NCBI GenBank assembly: GCA_023230855.1
Contig: JALNWQ010000002.1
Span: 1-64,000 of the forward strand
DNA from: Solirubrobacteraceae bacterium
GTDB lineage: Bacteria; Actinomycetota; Thermoleophilia; Solirubrobacterales; Solirubrobacteraceae
Length of the DNA: 64,000 nucleotides
Reading direction: 5' to 3'
Shown: positions 34,577 to 43,318 of the stretch, piece after piece
How positions within the stretch are numbered: the stretch's first letter is position 1
Layout of the letters: each line of letters opens with the position of its first letter
Translations under genes and position numbers: made by a program
Notes under the pieces: generated by a model
What the model was told of the DNA's origin: nothing
What the model saw: only the letters and a program-made list of their open reading frames with translations
Database searches by the model: none

Positions 34577-35005
34577 CTACTGGACGGTGACGTCGGGGAA
34601 GAGCACGTCCCGGACGTCGATGTCGGTGGCCTTGTTCAGCTCGCGGCGCAGCACGCGCTTGACGCGCTCCCGTCCCGCGGTCGAGCTCAGCGTCTCGGCG
34701 CTCTGGTCGCCGAGCGCGTCGACGACGACGTCACGGACGACGGCCTCCTCCTCCATCCCGCCGTACCCGTCCGGCGGGGTGCCGTGCCCGGCCTTCGCCA
34801 ACGGGTCCTTGCCCAGGACGAGGGCGACGTTGACCTTGGCGTAGCGGCCGTCGTCGAGGTTGACGAGGAACTCCTTCGGCAGCACGAACACCGTGCCGTC
34901 GACCTTGCCGTGGGTCTCCGCCGGGGCGGCGAGCACGAACTTGTACGCGCCGGCCGCGACGACGAGGACCGCGACGACGATGACGATGAGGCGCTTGTTC
35001 TTCAT
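34577..35005 (-). CDS. fliL: Flagellar stator-associated protein FliL
   Basis: The 142-residue product has one N-terminal membrane helix (about 6-24) and an extracytoplasmic FliL domain with FVLPKEFLVNLDDGRYAKVNVALVLG and a C-terminal DIDVRDVLFPDVTVQ. FliL stabilises the stator around the rod. Order motB-fliL-fliN is common. Confidence 0.92.
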   Translation of the reverse strand: MKNKRLIVIVVAVLVVAAGAYKFVLAAPAETHGKVDGTVFVLPKEFLVNLDDGRYAKVNVALVLGKDPLAKAGHGTPPDGYGGMEEEAVVRDVVVDALGDQSAETLSSTAGRERVKRVLRRELNKATDIDVRDVLFPDVTVQ

Positions 35006-35038
35006 GGCGTGGTGGGTCTCGGGGTGGCGGGGCGACGG

Positions 35039-35869
35039 TCAGGGCGTGGGGGTCTCGAGCCGGGTCAGGGCGATCTCGACGCGACGGTTGGCCCGGCGGC
35101 CCACGTCGGTCGCGTTGTTCGCGCGGGGCCGCTGCTCGCCGTACCCGGTGGCCGAGAACCGCGACGCGGCGATCGACCGTCCGACGAGGTGACGCACGAC
35201 CTCCGTCGCGCGACCGGCCGACAGCTCCCAGTTGCTGGCGAACCGCGCGGTCGAGATCGGCACCGCGTCGGTGTGGCCCTCGACGGCGATCGGGTGGCGG
35301 CTGTCGAGCCGCAGCACCCCGGCGATGTCGTCGAGCAGCGCCCGGCCGTCGCTCGAGAGCGTGGCCGACCCGGACGGGAAGAGGACGTCGTCGGTGATGA
35401 CGCGGATGACGAGCCCGCGGCGCTCCAGGGCGGTCTCGACTCGCCGGCCCAGGCCACGGCGGTCGATCCACGCGTCGATGCGCCGCTTGAGCGCGGCGAG
35501 CTCCTGCTCCTCGCGACGCGCGGCGCGCTTGGCGGCGGTCTCGCGCGGCAGGTCCTTCTCGGGCGCGATGACCGGGACGAGCGGCGCGATCGCCGCGACC
35601 GCGGCGACCGGGGTCGTCGCGCCGTCGTCGTCGCCGTTGCCGTTGGGCCGGATCGACCCGCCGCCCTCCATGACCTTGCCCGAGAACGCCTGCTGCAGCG
35701 AGCGGGCGACCTCGTCGAACTTCTTCTGGTCGACGACCGACACCGCGAACATGACGATGAACAACGCCATGAGCAGCGTGATCATGTCGGCGTACGTCAG
35801 GAGCCACCGCTCGTGGTTCTCGGGTGCGGCCGCTCCGTGCCGGCCGCGCCGCGACCGGCGCGAGCTCAT
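35039..35869 (-). CDS. motB: Flagellar stator protein MotB
   Basis: The 276-residue product has a basic N-terminus, one membrane helix with the proton-carrying Asp28 (LLTYADMITLLMALFIVMFAV), a linker, and an OmpA-like peptidoglycan-binding domain (EGHTDAVPIS, ELSAGRATEVVRHL, NRRVEIALTR). It overlaps motA by 4 nt. The YADM context is of the proton-type stator. Confidence 0.95.
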   Translation of the reverse strand: MSSRRSRRGRHGAAAPENHERWLLTYADMITLLMALFIVMFAVSVVDQKKFDEVARSLQQAFSGKVMEGGGSIRPNGNGDDDGATTPVAAVAAIAPLVPVIAPEKDLPRETAAKRAARREEQELAALKRRIDAWIDRRGLGRRVETALERRGLVIRVITDDVLFPSGSATLSSDGRALLDDIAGVLRLDSRHPIAVEGHTDAVPISTARFASNWELSAGRATEVVRHLVGRSIAASRFSATGYGEQRPRANNATDVGRRANRRVEIALTRLETPTP

Positions 35870-36684
35870 GCCGCGCGCCGACTCGGGGCGGCGTCGATCG
35901 GGGTCGGGGCCGACGCGTCGTCGTCGGACGAGCGCCGCTGCGACGGGGGCACCAGGGCGTCGAGCCGCTCGGCGATGATCCGCGGGTTCTCGCCCGCCTG
36001 GATCGCCATGACCCCCTCGAGGGTGAGCTCGCGCAGCGTCTGCTCCTCCGCCGAGAGCGCCTTGAGGCGGCTGCCGACGGGCAGCAGGACGACGTTGGCG
36101 ATGCCGACGCCGAGGAGCGTCGCGACGAACGCGGACGCGATCGCGGTGCCGAGCATCGACGGCTGGTCGAGGTAGCCCAGGGCGTGCATGAGCCCGAGGA
36201 CCGCGCCCATGATCCCGATCGTCGGGGCGAACCCGCCGGCCTTGTCGTACGCGTCGGCGCCGACGTGGTGCCGCGCGGCCATCGCGTCGATCTCGGACTC
36301 CATGACGTCGCGCAGCGCACCGGGGTCGGTGCCGTCGACGACGAGCTGCATCCCCTTGCGGGAGAACGGGTCCTCGATCTCGCGGACGTCGCCCTCGAGC
36401 GCCAGCAGGCCCTCGCGGCGCGCCTTGTCGGCGAACCCGACGATCTGCTCGGCGCGACCGGCCAGGTCGGGCGGGTCGGCGTTGAGCGCCCGCTTGAAGA
36501 GCCCGGGCATCGCCTTGGTCGTCTCCATCCCGACCGCGGCCATCGTGGCGCCGATGGTGCCCCCGATGACGATGAGGATCGCGGGGATGTTGAGCAGCGT
36601 CCCGAGGGACGTGCCCTCGACCATCGCCCCGCCGAGGATGGCGGCTAGCGCGATGCCGATTCCGATGCCGGTGGACGCCTTCAT
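35866..36684 (-). CDS. motA: Flagellar stator protein MotA
   Basis: The 272-residue product has four membrane helices (the first two within residues 5-55, the last two within about 165-210), with GGFAPTIGIMGAVLGLMHALGYL and GVGIANVVLLPVGSRLK. The start at 36684 lies only 8 nt after the -10 box of the sigma-28 promoter, so the mRNA is probably leaderless or nearly so. It is the first gene of a 13-gene operon ending in cheY. Confidence 0.95.
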   Translation of the reverse strand: MKASTGIGIGIALAAILGGAMVEGTSLGTLLNIPAILIVIGGTIGATMAAVGMETTKAMPGLFKRALNADPPDLAGRAEQIVGFADKARREGLLALEGDVREIEDPFSRKGMQLVVDGTDPGALRDVMESEIDAMAARHHVGADAYDKAGGFAPTIGIMGAVLGLMHALGYLDQPSMLGTAIASAFVATLLGVGIANVVLLPVGSRLKALSAEEQTLRELTLEGVMAIQAGENPRIIAERLDALVPPSQRRSSDDDASAPTPIDAAPSRRAA

Positions 36685-36692
36685 CGCTCCGT

Positions 36693-36719
36693 TGATCGGC
36701 CGTCCACCCGGAATCTTCA
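36693..36719 (-). promoter_or_regulatory. Sigma-28 type promoter of the motA-to-cheY operon
   Basis: Minus strand TGAAGA, 13 nt, GCCGATCA. The -10 box ends 8 nt before the motA ATG. No ribosome binding site fits between. Confidence 0.65.
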
Positions 36720-36822
36720 GAGCGTCCAGGTTGGCCTGGACGTTCGGTGGGCGCGTGGGCGTGGCCGTGCGGCGGGCGGGCACGACCGCTCCGGCGGGCG
36801 GGGCGCGTACCGTTCCCGGACG

Positions 36823-37965
36823 ATGCCGCCCGTGGACCGGACCCTCGCGTCGATCGACCTGGACGCCGTCGAGGCCAACGTGCGCCTGCTGCGCTCGCAC
36901 CTGGGGGCCGGGACCGAGCTGTGCGCCGTGGTCAAGGCCGACGGGTACGGGCACGGCGCGGTCGCCGTCGGCCGTGCGGCGGTGGCCGCCGGCGCCGACC
37001 GGCTCGCCGTCGTCACCGCCGCCGAGGCCACCGCGATCCGCGCCGGGGGGATCACCGCACCGCTGATCGTCCTCGGTCCGCTCCAGGCCCGCGACGAGAT
37101 CGACGCCGTGCTCGACGCCGACGCGCAGATCGTCGTCTGGCACGAGGACGCGGTCGCCGCGATCCAGCGGACCGGCCGCCCGGCCGCGCTGCACCTCAAG
37201 CACGACAGCGGGATGGGCCGGCTGGGCGATCCCGACGCGGACCGGCTGCTGCGGCTGGCCGACCGGATCGCCGGAGCGCCGGGCCTGGAGCTCGTCGGGG
37301 CGATGACCCACCTGGCGTGCGCCGACGACCCGGACGACCCGACGACCGACGCGCAGCTCGAGCGGTTCGTCGAGCTGGGACGGCGGCTGCGCGACGCGCA
37401 CCCCGGGATCACGCTGCACGCCGCCAACAGCGCCGCGACGCTCACCCGACCCGACGCGCACCTCGACATGGTCCGCGTCGGGATCGCCGTGTACGGCCTG
37501 GACCCCTTCCACCGCGACCCGGACGACCAAGGCCTACGGCCCGCGCTGACCTGGACCGCCCGCCTGGCCGCGGTCAAGCCGTGCCCGGTCGGCGGGGCGG
37601 TCGGCTACGGCCGCCGGTTCGTCGCCGACCGTCCGACGACGATCGGCACCGTGGGGATCGGCTACGCCGACGGGGTGCGACGGGCGTCGTCGCGGGTCGA
37701 CCCGGTCGCCGACGTCCTCGTCGGCGGCCGGCGCGTGCCGCTGGCGGGCACCGTGTCGATGGACAGCTGCGGGACCGACCTGGGCGCCGACGCCGCCGAC
37801 CGGGCCGGCGACCCGGTGGTCCTCATCGGCCGTCAGGGCGACGAGCGGATCACCGCCGAGGAGCTCGCCGCGCGGACCGACACGATCAACTACGAGATCG
37901 TCTGTGGCATCTCGCGCCGCGTCCCGCGCACGTACCACCGCTCGGGGCGGCCGGTCGCCGGTTGA
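36823..37965 (+). CDS. alr: Alanine racemase
   Basis: The 380-residue product has a PLP-binding barrel with the Schiff-base Lys38 in AVVKADGYGHGA, the phosphate-binding region LDMVRVGIAVYG, and the second catalytic Tyr in VGIGYADGVRR, with AGTVSMDSC in the C-terminal domain. It makes D-alanine for peptidoglycan. It is divergent from motA and has no functional link to motility. Confidence 0.95.
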   Translation: MPPVDRTLASIDLDAVEANVRLLRSHLGAGTELCAVVKADGYGHGAVAVGRAAVAAGADRLAVVTAAEATAIRAGGITAPLIVLGPLQARDEIDAVLDADAQIVVWHEDAVAAIQRTGRPAALHLKHDSGMGRLGDPDADRLLRLADRIAGAPGLELVGAMTHLACADDPDDPTTDAQLERFVELGRRLRDAHPGITLHAANSAATLTRPDAHLDMVRVGIAVYGLDPFHRDPDDQGLRPALTWTARLAAVKPCPVGGAVGYGRRFVADRPTTIGTVGIGYADGVRRASSRVDPVADVLVGGRRVPLAGTVSMDSCGTDLGADAADRAGDPVVLIGRQGDERITAEELAARTDTINYEIVCGISRRVPRTYHRSGRPVAG

Positions 37966-38018
37966 CGCGGGGCCCGTCGCGACCGAGCATGGCGGGAACG
38001 ACGAGCGGAGGGACCGGG

Positions 38019-39011
38019 ATGGGAACGTGGAGCGAGCGGATCGGGCTGGAGCGGCCGATCGTCCAGGCGGGGATGGGTGGTGGCCTGGCGACCGCGCCGC
38101 TGGCCGGGGCCGTGTCGGCGGCCGGTGGGCTCGGCACCGTCGGGATCATGCCGGCCCCGGCGTTCGGTCCCGAGCTGCGCTCCGCCCGCGACCTGGCCGG
38201 GGAAGCGCCGCTGGCGGCGAACCTCCTGCTGCCGTTCGTGCGCCCCGCCCACGTCGCGGCGTGCATCGCCCACCGGATGCGGGTCGTCGTCCTGCACGGC
38301 GGGCTCTCCGGACCGATCGTCACCGCGCTGCGTGACGCCGGGATCGAGGTGCTGCAGCAGGTCGGAACGGTCGACGAGGCCCGTCGCGCGCTCCGCATCG
38401 GGGCCGACGGGGTGATCGTGCAGGGCACCGAGGCGGGCGGGCACACCTACGCCAGGCGACCGGTCGACGCGGCGCTGGCCGACGTCCGCGCCGCGCTGCC
38501 CTCCCCCGTTCCGGTGCTCGCCGCCGGCGGAGTGAACGAGGCCGCCGACGTCCGCCGCCTGCTCGACGCGGGCGCGGACGCCGTCGTCGTCGGCACGCGG
38601 TTCCTCGCCACCCCGGAGTCGCGGGCGCACCCGGGCTACAAGCGGGCGCTGATCGACGGGCGCGACACCGTCGACACGCTGCTCTTCGGGTTCGGCTGGC
38701 CGATGCGGCACCGGGTGCTGCGCAACGCCGCCGTCGACCGCTGGTGCGCGATCGACGAGCGCGGGCCGCGCGCGGTGCGGATCCTGAGCCGGGTGAGCGC
38801 CCCGATCGGCGGCGCGCTGCCGCTGTCGCTCATGGCCGTCTACCCCAGGGTGCAGCGGCCGTGGCTGCCGGTGCTCACCCCCGGCCCGCCGCTGGAGGGC
38901 GGTGGTGGCGACCGGATCCTGCGGGCGTCGGCGCTCTACGCCGGGCAGGGGGTCGGCGCGATCGACCGGCTCGTGCCGGCCGCCGACCTCGTCGCCACGC
39001 TCGCGGGCTGA
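38019..39011 (+). CDS. Nitronate monooxygenase / 2-nitropropane dioxygenase family protein
   Basis: The 330-residue TIM-barrel FMN enzyme starts RPIVQAGMGGGLATAPLAGAVSAAGGLG, contains the GTEAGGH motif with the likely catalytic His, and ends with AAGGVNEAADVRRLLDAGADAVVVGTRF for phosphate binding. Members oxidise nitronates or are FabK-like enoyl reductases; the substrate cannot be told. The start at 38019 follows GGAGGG by about 8 nt and is preferred to ATG 37989. Confidence 0.88.
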   Translation: MGTWSERIGLERPIVQAGMGGGLATAPLAGAVSAAGGLGTVGIMPAPAFGPELRSARDLAGEAPLAANLLLPFVRPAHVAACIAHRMRVVVLHGGLSGPIVTALRDAGIEVLQQVGTVDEARRALRIGADGVIVQGTEAGGHTYARRPVDAALADVRAALPSPVPVLAAGGVNEAADVRRLLDAGADAVVVGTRFLATPESRAHPGYKRALIDGRDTVDTLLFGFGWPMRHRVLRNAAVDRWCAIDERGPRAVRILSRVSAPIGGALPLSLMAVYPRVQRPWLPVLTPGPPLEGGGGDRILRASALYAGQGVGAIDRLVPAADLVATLAG

Positions 39012-39029
39012 CGGTCCGGCCGCCGTCCC

Positions 39030-39275
39030 CTACAGCCCGCCGACGGTCGCCGGCCGCAGGTCGCCCCGGCCCGTGCCGGCGCCGGCCGCATTGAGGATCC
39101 CCGCCCGCCAGCGGCCGATGGCCGAGCGGACCTCGGTGGGGGTCTCGACGACGGTGAGCCGGTCGCCGGTCGTCAGGGTGATGATCGTGTCGGGCGTCGC
39201 CTCGACGGTCACCACCAGGTCGCAGTTGAGCAGGAACGGCCGGGACTCGCGTCCCAGCCGGTGCAGGGCGATCAC
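39030..39275 (-). CDS. flbD: FlbD family flagellar protein
   Basis: The 81-residue protein reads MIALHRL, FLLNCDLVVTVEATPDTIITL. The pattern of FlbD is L-N-x-D-L-(I/V)-x-x-V-E-x-x-P-D-T-(V/I)-I-T-L. In Gram-positive fla/che operons flbD follows flgE, as here, with an 7-nt gap. The role is not well defined. GTG start. The last 25 residues are a family-atypical extension. Confidence 0.88.
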   Translation of the reverse strand: MIALHRLGRESRPFLLNCDLVVTVEATPDTIITLTTGDRLTVVETPTEVRSAIGRWRAGILNAAGAGTGRGDLRPATVGGL

Positions 39276-39282
39276 GGCACGC

Positions 39283-40158
39283 TCACCGCTTCATGTTGAC
39301 GACTTCCTGCAGCATGTCGTCGGCGACGGTGATCACCCGCGAGTTCGCCTGGAACCCGCGCTGGGCCGAGATCATCGTGGTGAACTCGCTGGCGAGGTCG
39401 ACGTTGCTCATCTCCAGGGCGCCCGAGATCAGCGCGCCGTTGCCGTTGACGCCGGGGGTGTCGGTGACGGGCGGCCCGGAGTTCACCGTGGCCGACCAGA
39501 GGCTGCCGCCGTTGCGCTCCAGGCCGGCGGTGTTGGAGAACCGGCTCACCGCCAGGTACCCGGCGGTCTGGCGGGTGCCGTCGAGCGGGCCGCCGGAGTT
39601 GTCGACGTAGCTCACCGAGCCGTCGGCGCCGACCGCCAGGTCGGACGCGCCGGCCGGCAGCTGCAGGAACCCGGCGCCGGCGGCGGTGTCGGGGCCCGAC
39701 GCGGGCGGCGCCTGCGACGGGAAGCCCAGGACGTACAGGCCGTCGGTCGTCGTGACGTACCCGTCGGCGGTGACGTTCATCGCGCCGGCGCGGGTGAACT
39801 GCCACGACCCGTTGCCGGGCACCGCCGCGGTCGGGTCGGCGCGCACGACCGAGAACCAGCCGTCGCCCTGCAGCGCGACGTCGAGCGGGTTGCCGGTCAT
39901 CTGGGTGGCGCTCGTGCCGACGAGGTTGTCGATCGACGCGACCCGCACGCCCAGGCCGACCTGCGCGGCGTTGCTGCCGCCGGTCTCGGCGGTCGGGCCG
40001 GCCGCGCCGCGCACCTGCTGCGAGAGCGAGTCGGCGAAGGTCACGCGCGACGCCTTGTAGCCGACGGTGTTGACGTTCGCCAGGTTGTTGGCGGTGACGT
40101 CGAGCATCGTCTGGTGGGACTTCAGGCCACTGATGGCGCTGTACATGCCGCGGATCAT
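39283..40158 (-). CDS. flgE: Flagellar hook protein FlgE, short form
   Basis: The 291-residue product starts MIRGMYSAISGLKSHQTMLDVTANNLANVNTVGYK and ends SNVDLASEFTTMISAQRGFQANSRVITVADDMLQEVVNMKR-like, the two axial-protein motifs. It is shorter than many hook proteins (about 400 residues), so the D1/D2 domains are small. The position after flgD and before flbD argues for hook rather than rod. Confidence 0.9.
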   Translation of the reverse strand: MIRGMYSAISGLKSHQTMLDVTANNLANVNTVGYKASRVTFADSLSQQVRGAAGPTAETGGSNAAQVGLGVRVASIDNLVGTSATQMTGNPLDVALQGDGWFSVVRADPTAAVPGNGSWQFTRAGAMNVTADGYVTTTDGLYVLGFPSQAPPASGPDTAAGAGFLQLPAGASDLAVGADGSVSYVDNSGGPLDGTRQTAGYLAVSRFSNTAGLERNGGSLWSATVNSGPPVTDTPGVNGNGALISGALEMSNVDLASEFTTMISAQRGFQANSRVITVADDMLQEVVNMKR

Positions 40159-40162
40159 CGGA

Positions 40163-40645
40163 TCACTCCTCGGTGACGGACGGGGTGGTGGTGGTGGTGC
40201 TGCCCTCGGCGCGCACGGCGCTGACGACGGACGGGGAGATCCCGGCGACGCCGGAGATCGTCAACAGCGGCACGCCGCCGTCGAAGTGGACGCCCTCGAC
40301 GGTCCCGTTCGTGACGGTGCCGTCGGCGGCGGTGTAGGTCACCTCGCGGCCGACGAGCGACAGGGCCTGCCCCGTCGCGGTGGCCCCGAGCTGCGACGCG
40401 GCGAGCTCGTTGAGGTTCGTGAGCTGCTCGAGCGACGAGAACTGCGCCATCTGCGCGAGGAACTGCGTGTCGTCGACGGGGTTCATCGGGTCCTGGCGCT
40501 TGAGCTGCGTGACCATGAGCCGCAGGAAGTCGTCCTTGCCGAGCGCCGACGTCGCGGCCGACCCGGTCGACCCGGCGGCGGCGCCGGTGGTCCCGACGGT
40601 CGGCGTCGTCGCGGCGCCGACGGTGGTGTTGGTGATGCCGGTCAT
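40163..40645 (-). CDS. flgD: Hook cap protein FlgD, short form
   Basis: The 160-residue product has the FlgD N-terminal motif KDDFLRLMVTQLKRQDPMNP and FLAQMAQFSSLEQLTNLN. The usual C-terminal Ig-like and tudor regions are reduced to one small beta segment. FlgD caps the growing hook. It starts 12 nt after fliK and ends 4 nt before flgE. Confidence 0.92.
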   Translation of the reverse strand: MTGITNTTVGAATTPTVGTTGAAAGSTGSAATSALGKDDFLRLMVTQLKRQDPMNPVDDTQFLAQMAQFSSLEQLTNLNELAASQLGATATGQALSLVGREVTYTAADGTVTNGTVEGVHFDGGVPLLTISGVAGISPSVVSAVRAEGSTTTTTPSVTEE

Positions 40646-40657
40646 GGGCTCCTCGGG

Positions 40658-42169
40658 TCAGGCGAGCACGTCGACGGTCGCGCCGTCGGGCAGCAGGAGG
40701 TGGACGGTGGAGGCGGTGGTCGACGTGTCGACGGGCCCGGCTCCGGCGGCGCCGGTCGGGGCCGCTCCGGACGGGCGTGCGGAGTCGCCGCCGTCGCGGC
40801 GGGCGTCGGGATCGCCGGCGGCGCGGGCGTCGACGTCGAGCCGCAGCAGGTCGACGCCCTGCGCCTCGAGCATCCGCCGCAGCTCGTTCCCCGCCTGCTG
40901 CAGCGAGCGGGCGGTGTCGGCCTGGTCGGCGAGCAGCGTCGCCTCGATCCCCCCGCCGGCGACGTGCCGCAGGCGCACCTCGATGCCGCCGAGCGCGGCG
41001 GGCCGCAGGCTGATCTGGGCGAGGGTCGCCCCGCGGCCGGCGAGCAGCTGCAGCGCGACCGCGGTCGTGCTGAGCATCCGGGCGGTGGCGGCCGCGTCGG
41101 CCCCCGACGCCCCGGCGGTCGCGGCGGCGCCGATGGCCGGGGTCGCGCCGATCGCGGTGGTCGGGGCGGCGTCGACCGTCGTCGTGGTCGCGGCGACGGC
41201 CGCCGCGCGGACGAGCGCGTCGGGACGCGAGCCCTGGTCGCCGTGCGCGTCGGCGCCGGCGTCGCCGGTCGTCGCGGTCGTCGTCTCCGGCGTCGACGCG
41301 GGAGCGCCGGTCGTGCTCGCCGGGTCGACGGGCGTGGAGCCGGACGTGGGGCCCGTGCCCGCGCTCGCGACGGCGACGTCGGGCGTGGCCCGGCCGTCGG
41401 CGACCGGACGCGCAGGGGTCGTCCCGGCGGTGGCGCCGGCCTCGGCGTCGACGCCGGGCGTCGGCGTGCCGGTGGAGCCGGGCGCTCCGGTGATCGGGCC
41501 GTCGGCGTCGGTCGGGGTCGACCCGATCGGGGCCACGCCGGTCGAGGCGGTGCCGGTCGAGGCCGTGCCGGGCTGCGTCGACGGGGCGCCGTCGGCCGGC
41601 GTCGCGACGGACGCGCCTGCGACGGGCGCTCCCGCGGAGGTCGACGGGCCGTTCGGGCCCACCGCCGTCGACGGCGTCGCGACGCCATCGGTCGTGGACG
41701 GCACGGTCGCGGGCGCCGCGGTCGAGCCCGTCCCGATCGTGCCGGGGATGGCGGCGCCCACAGCCGTCGAGCGCGCGTCCGGCCCGGTCGTCGGTCCGCC
41801 CTGCGCGCCCGTCACGTCGGCGCCGGCGTCCACGACCGGGGTGGTGGCCGCCGCGCCACCGGCCGGGTCGGGCGTCCCGGCCACTCCGCCGGACGGCGCC
41901 GTCGGGATCGACGTGGTCGCGGGGTCGACGCTCCCCACCGGGATCGCCACCGGGGCGCCGGCGGAGGCGGCCACCGACGACGGCTCCTGGACGAGCGGCG
42001 CATCGCCACGGTCGGCCGCTTCGGGCCGCGTCGACCGGTCGTCGTCGCGGGCCGCGTCGCGCAACAGCTCCTCGAACCGTCCGGCGGCGCCGGCGTCGGG
42101 ACGCCCCGACTGGCGGGCGGCGGGACGGACGTCCTGGGCCCGCACGACGGGCAGCGCCGGGGCGCTCAT
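40658..42169 (-). CDS. fliK: Hook-length control protein FliK
   Basis: The 503-residue product is mostly a Thr/Pro/Ala/Gly-rich disordered stretch (about 60-340) with many PxTG-like repeats. The C-terminal domain starts near residue 360 and contains LAQISLRPAALGGIEVRL, the FliK core that switches FlhB specificity. The start at 42169 overlaps the transglycosylase stop by ATGA; the longer frame is antisense-like. The low-complexity part is poorly conserved in any FliK. Confidence 0.85.
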   Translation of the reverse strand: MSAPALPVVRAQDVRPAARQSGRPDAGAAGRFEELLRDAARDDDRSTRPEAADRGDAPLVQEPSSVAASAGAPVAIPVGSVDPATTSIPTAPSGGVAGTPDPAGGAAATTPVVDAGADVTGAQGGPTTGPDARSTAVGAAIPGTIGTGSTAAPATVPSTTDGVATPSTAVGPNGPSTSAGAPVAGASVATPADGAPSTQPGTASTGTASTGVAPIGSTPTDADGPITGAPGSTGTPTPGVDAEAGATAGTTPARPVADGRATPDVAVASAGTGPTSGSTPVDPASTTGAPASTPETTTATTGDAGADAHGDQGSRPDALVRAAAVAATTTTVDAAPTTAIGATPAIGAAATAGASGADAAATARMLSTTAVALQLLAGRGATLAQISLRPAALGGIEVRLRHVAGGGIEATLLADQADTARSLQQAGNELRRMLEAQGVDLLRLDVDARAAGDPDARRDGGDSARPSGAAPTGAAGAGPVDTSTTASTVHLLLPDGATVDVLA

Positions 42170-42813
42170 GCGATCCCCGCCTTCGTCGTGATCGTGCGGA
42201 CGTAGTGCTGGGTCTCGGCGTACGGCGGCACCCCGCCGAACCGGTCGACGGCGCCGGGACCGGCGTTGTAGGCGGCGAGCGCCTTGACGTAGTCGCCGTC
42301 GTAGCGGTCGAGCTGCTGACGCAGGTAGCGGGCGCCGCCGTCGAGGGCCTGGGCCGGATCGGTCGGGTCGGTGACCCCCAGGCCGGCCGCGGTGCCGGGC
42401 ATGAGCTGCGTCAGGCCGCGGGCTCCGGCGGAGCTCGTGACGTTCGGGTCGAACCCGGACTCCTGCCGGACGAGCTCGGTGAAGACGCGCGGGTCGATCC
42501 CGTGGCGCTGCGCCGCCTCGACGATCATCGGGCCGTAGGCGCCGGCCTCGGCCGGCGGGACGAACGCGGCGCCGGCGGCGGAGCCGGCGAGCACGCCGGT
42601 GGTGGACGCGTACGGCGACGCGGTGGCGGTCGACGCGCCCGCGGCGATCTGGCCCCGGGCCCCGGCGAGCGCCGCCGCGAACGGCGTCGTGGCGGTCGTC
42701 GTCGACGTGGTCGTCGCCACCGGTGCGGCCGCCGTCGGGTCCTGCACCGCCCGCAGCTGGGCGAGCATCTGCTGGATCTCGCCGACGCGGGCGTCGATCG
42801 CGGCGACGCTCAT
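42166..42813 (-). CDS. Lytic transglycosylase, SLT domain
   Basis: The 215-residue product has an N-terminal helix and an Ala/Thr linker, then a soluble lytic transglycosylase domain with catalytic Glu118 in LVRQESGFDPNVTSSAGARGLTQLMPGTA and AAYNAGPGAV. It probably opens peptidoglycan for the rod. No signal peptide is seen, so it may be exported by the flagellar system. It sits between fliJ and fliK with overlaps on both sides. Confidence 0.92.
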   Translation of the reverse strand: MSVAAIDARVGEIQQMLAQLRAVQDPTAAAPVATTTSTTTATTPFAAALAGARGQIAAGASTATASPYASTTGVLAGSAAGAAFVPPAEAGAYGPMIVEAAQRHGIDPRVFTELVRQESGFDPNVTSSAGARGLTQLMPGTAAGLGVTDPTDPAQALDGGARYLRQQLDRYDGDYVKALAAYNAGPGAVDRFGGVPPYAETQHYVRTITTKAGIA

Positions 42814-43262
42814 GCCGCCCTCCGGGAGTGCAGGACGAGGGCGATCTCGTCGAGGCGCTGCTGCTCGAGTCGCTCCTGCTCGGCGCGGTGCGCGCGCTCG
42901 CGGCGGTCGCGCAGCCGGTCGAGGACCTGGCGGTCGCGGGACGCGTCGGCGAGCACCTCACGGCGGGCGTGGGTGTCGGTCCGCAGCCGGTCGACCTCGA
43001 GCGACCGCATCCCGATCTCGGACGTCGTCCGGCCGATCCACGCCTCCTGGGCCCGCAGCTCCGCGCCGCCGAGCCCCCCGGCGCGCCGGGCGTCGGCCGC
43101 GGCGCGACGGGCCGCGACGGCCCGGGCGTCGGCGGCCGCCAGGCGCGCCTCGGCCTCCTGCTCGGCGCGCAGGGCGTCGGCCAGGGAGGCCTGGGCGGAC
43201 TCCTCGGCCCGCACCCTCACGGTGCGGACGGGATCCAGGCGGAACCTGAAGCGGGCGGTCAC
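42810..43262 (-). CDS. fliJ: Flagellar export chaperone FliJ
   Basis: The 150-residue product is almost all charged coiled coil and starts with RFRFRLDPVRTVRVRAEE, the FliJ pattern (F-x-F-x-L-x-x-V-L/R). FliJ is the central stalk of the FliI ATPase. The GTG start at 43262 gives normal family length. It is here separated from fliI and placed before the transglycosylase. Confidence 0.8.
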   Translation of the reverse strand: MTARFRFRLDPVRTVRVRAEESAQASLADALRAEQEAEARLAAADARAVAARRAAADARRAGGLGGAELRAQEAWIGRTTSEIGMRSLEVDRLRTDTHARREVLADASRDRQVLDRLRDRRERAHRAEQERLEQQRLDEIALVLHSRRAA

Positions 43263-43318
43263 GGTCCGGTGGTCGGCGCGGCTGGCCGGGTCGTCAGGGG
43301 CGGTGGACGGACGTCCGA

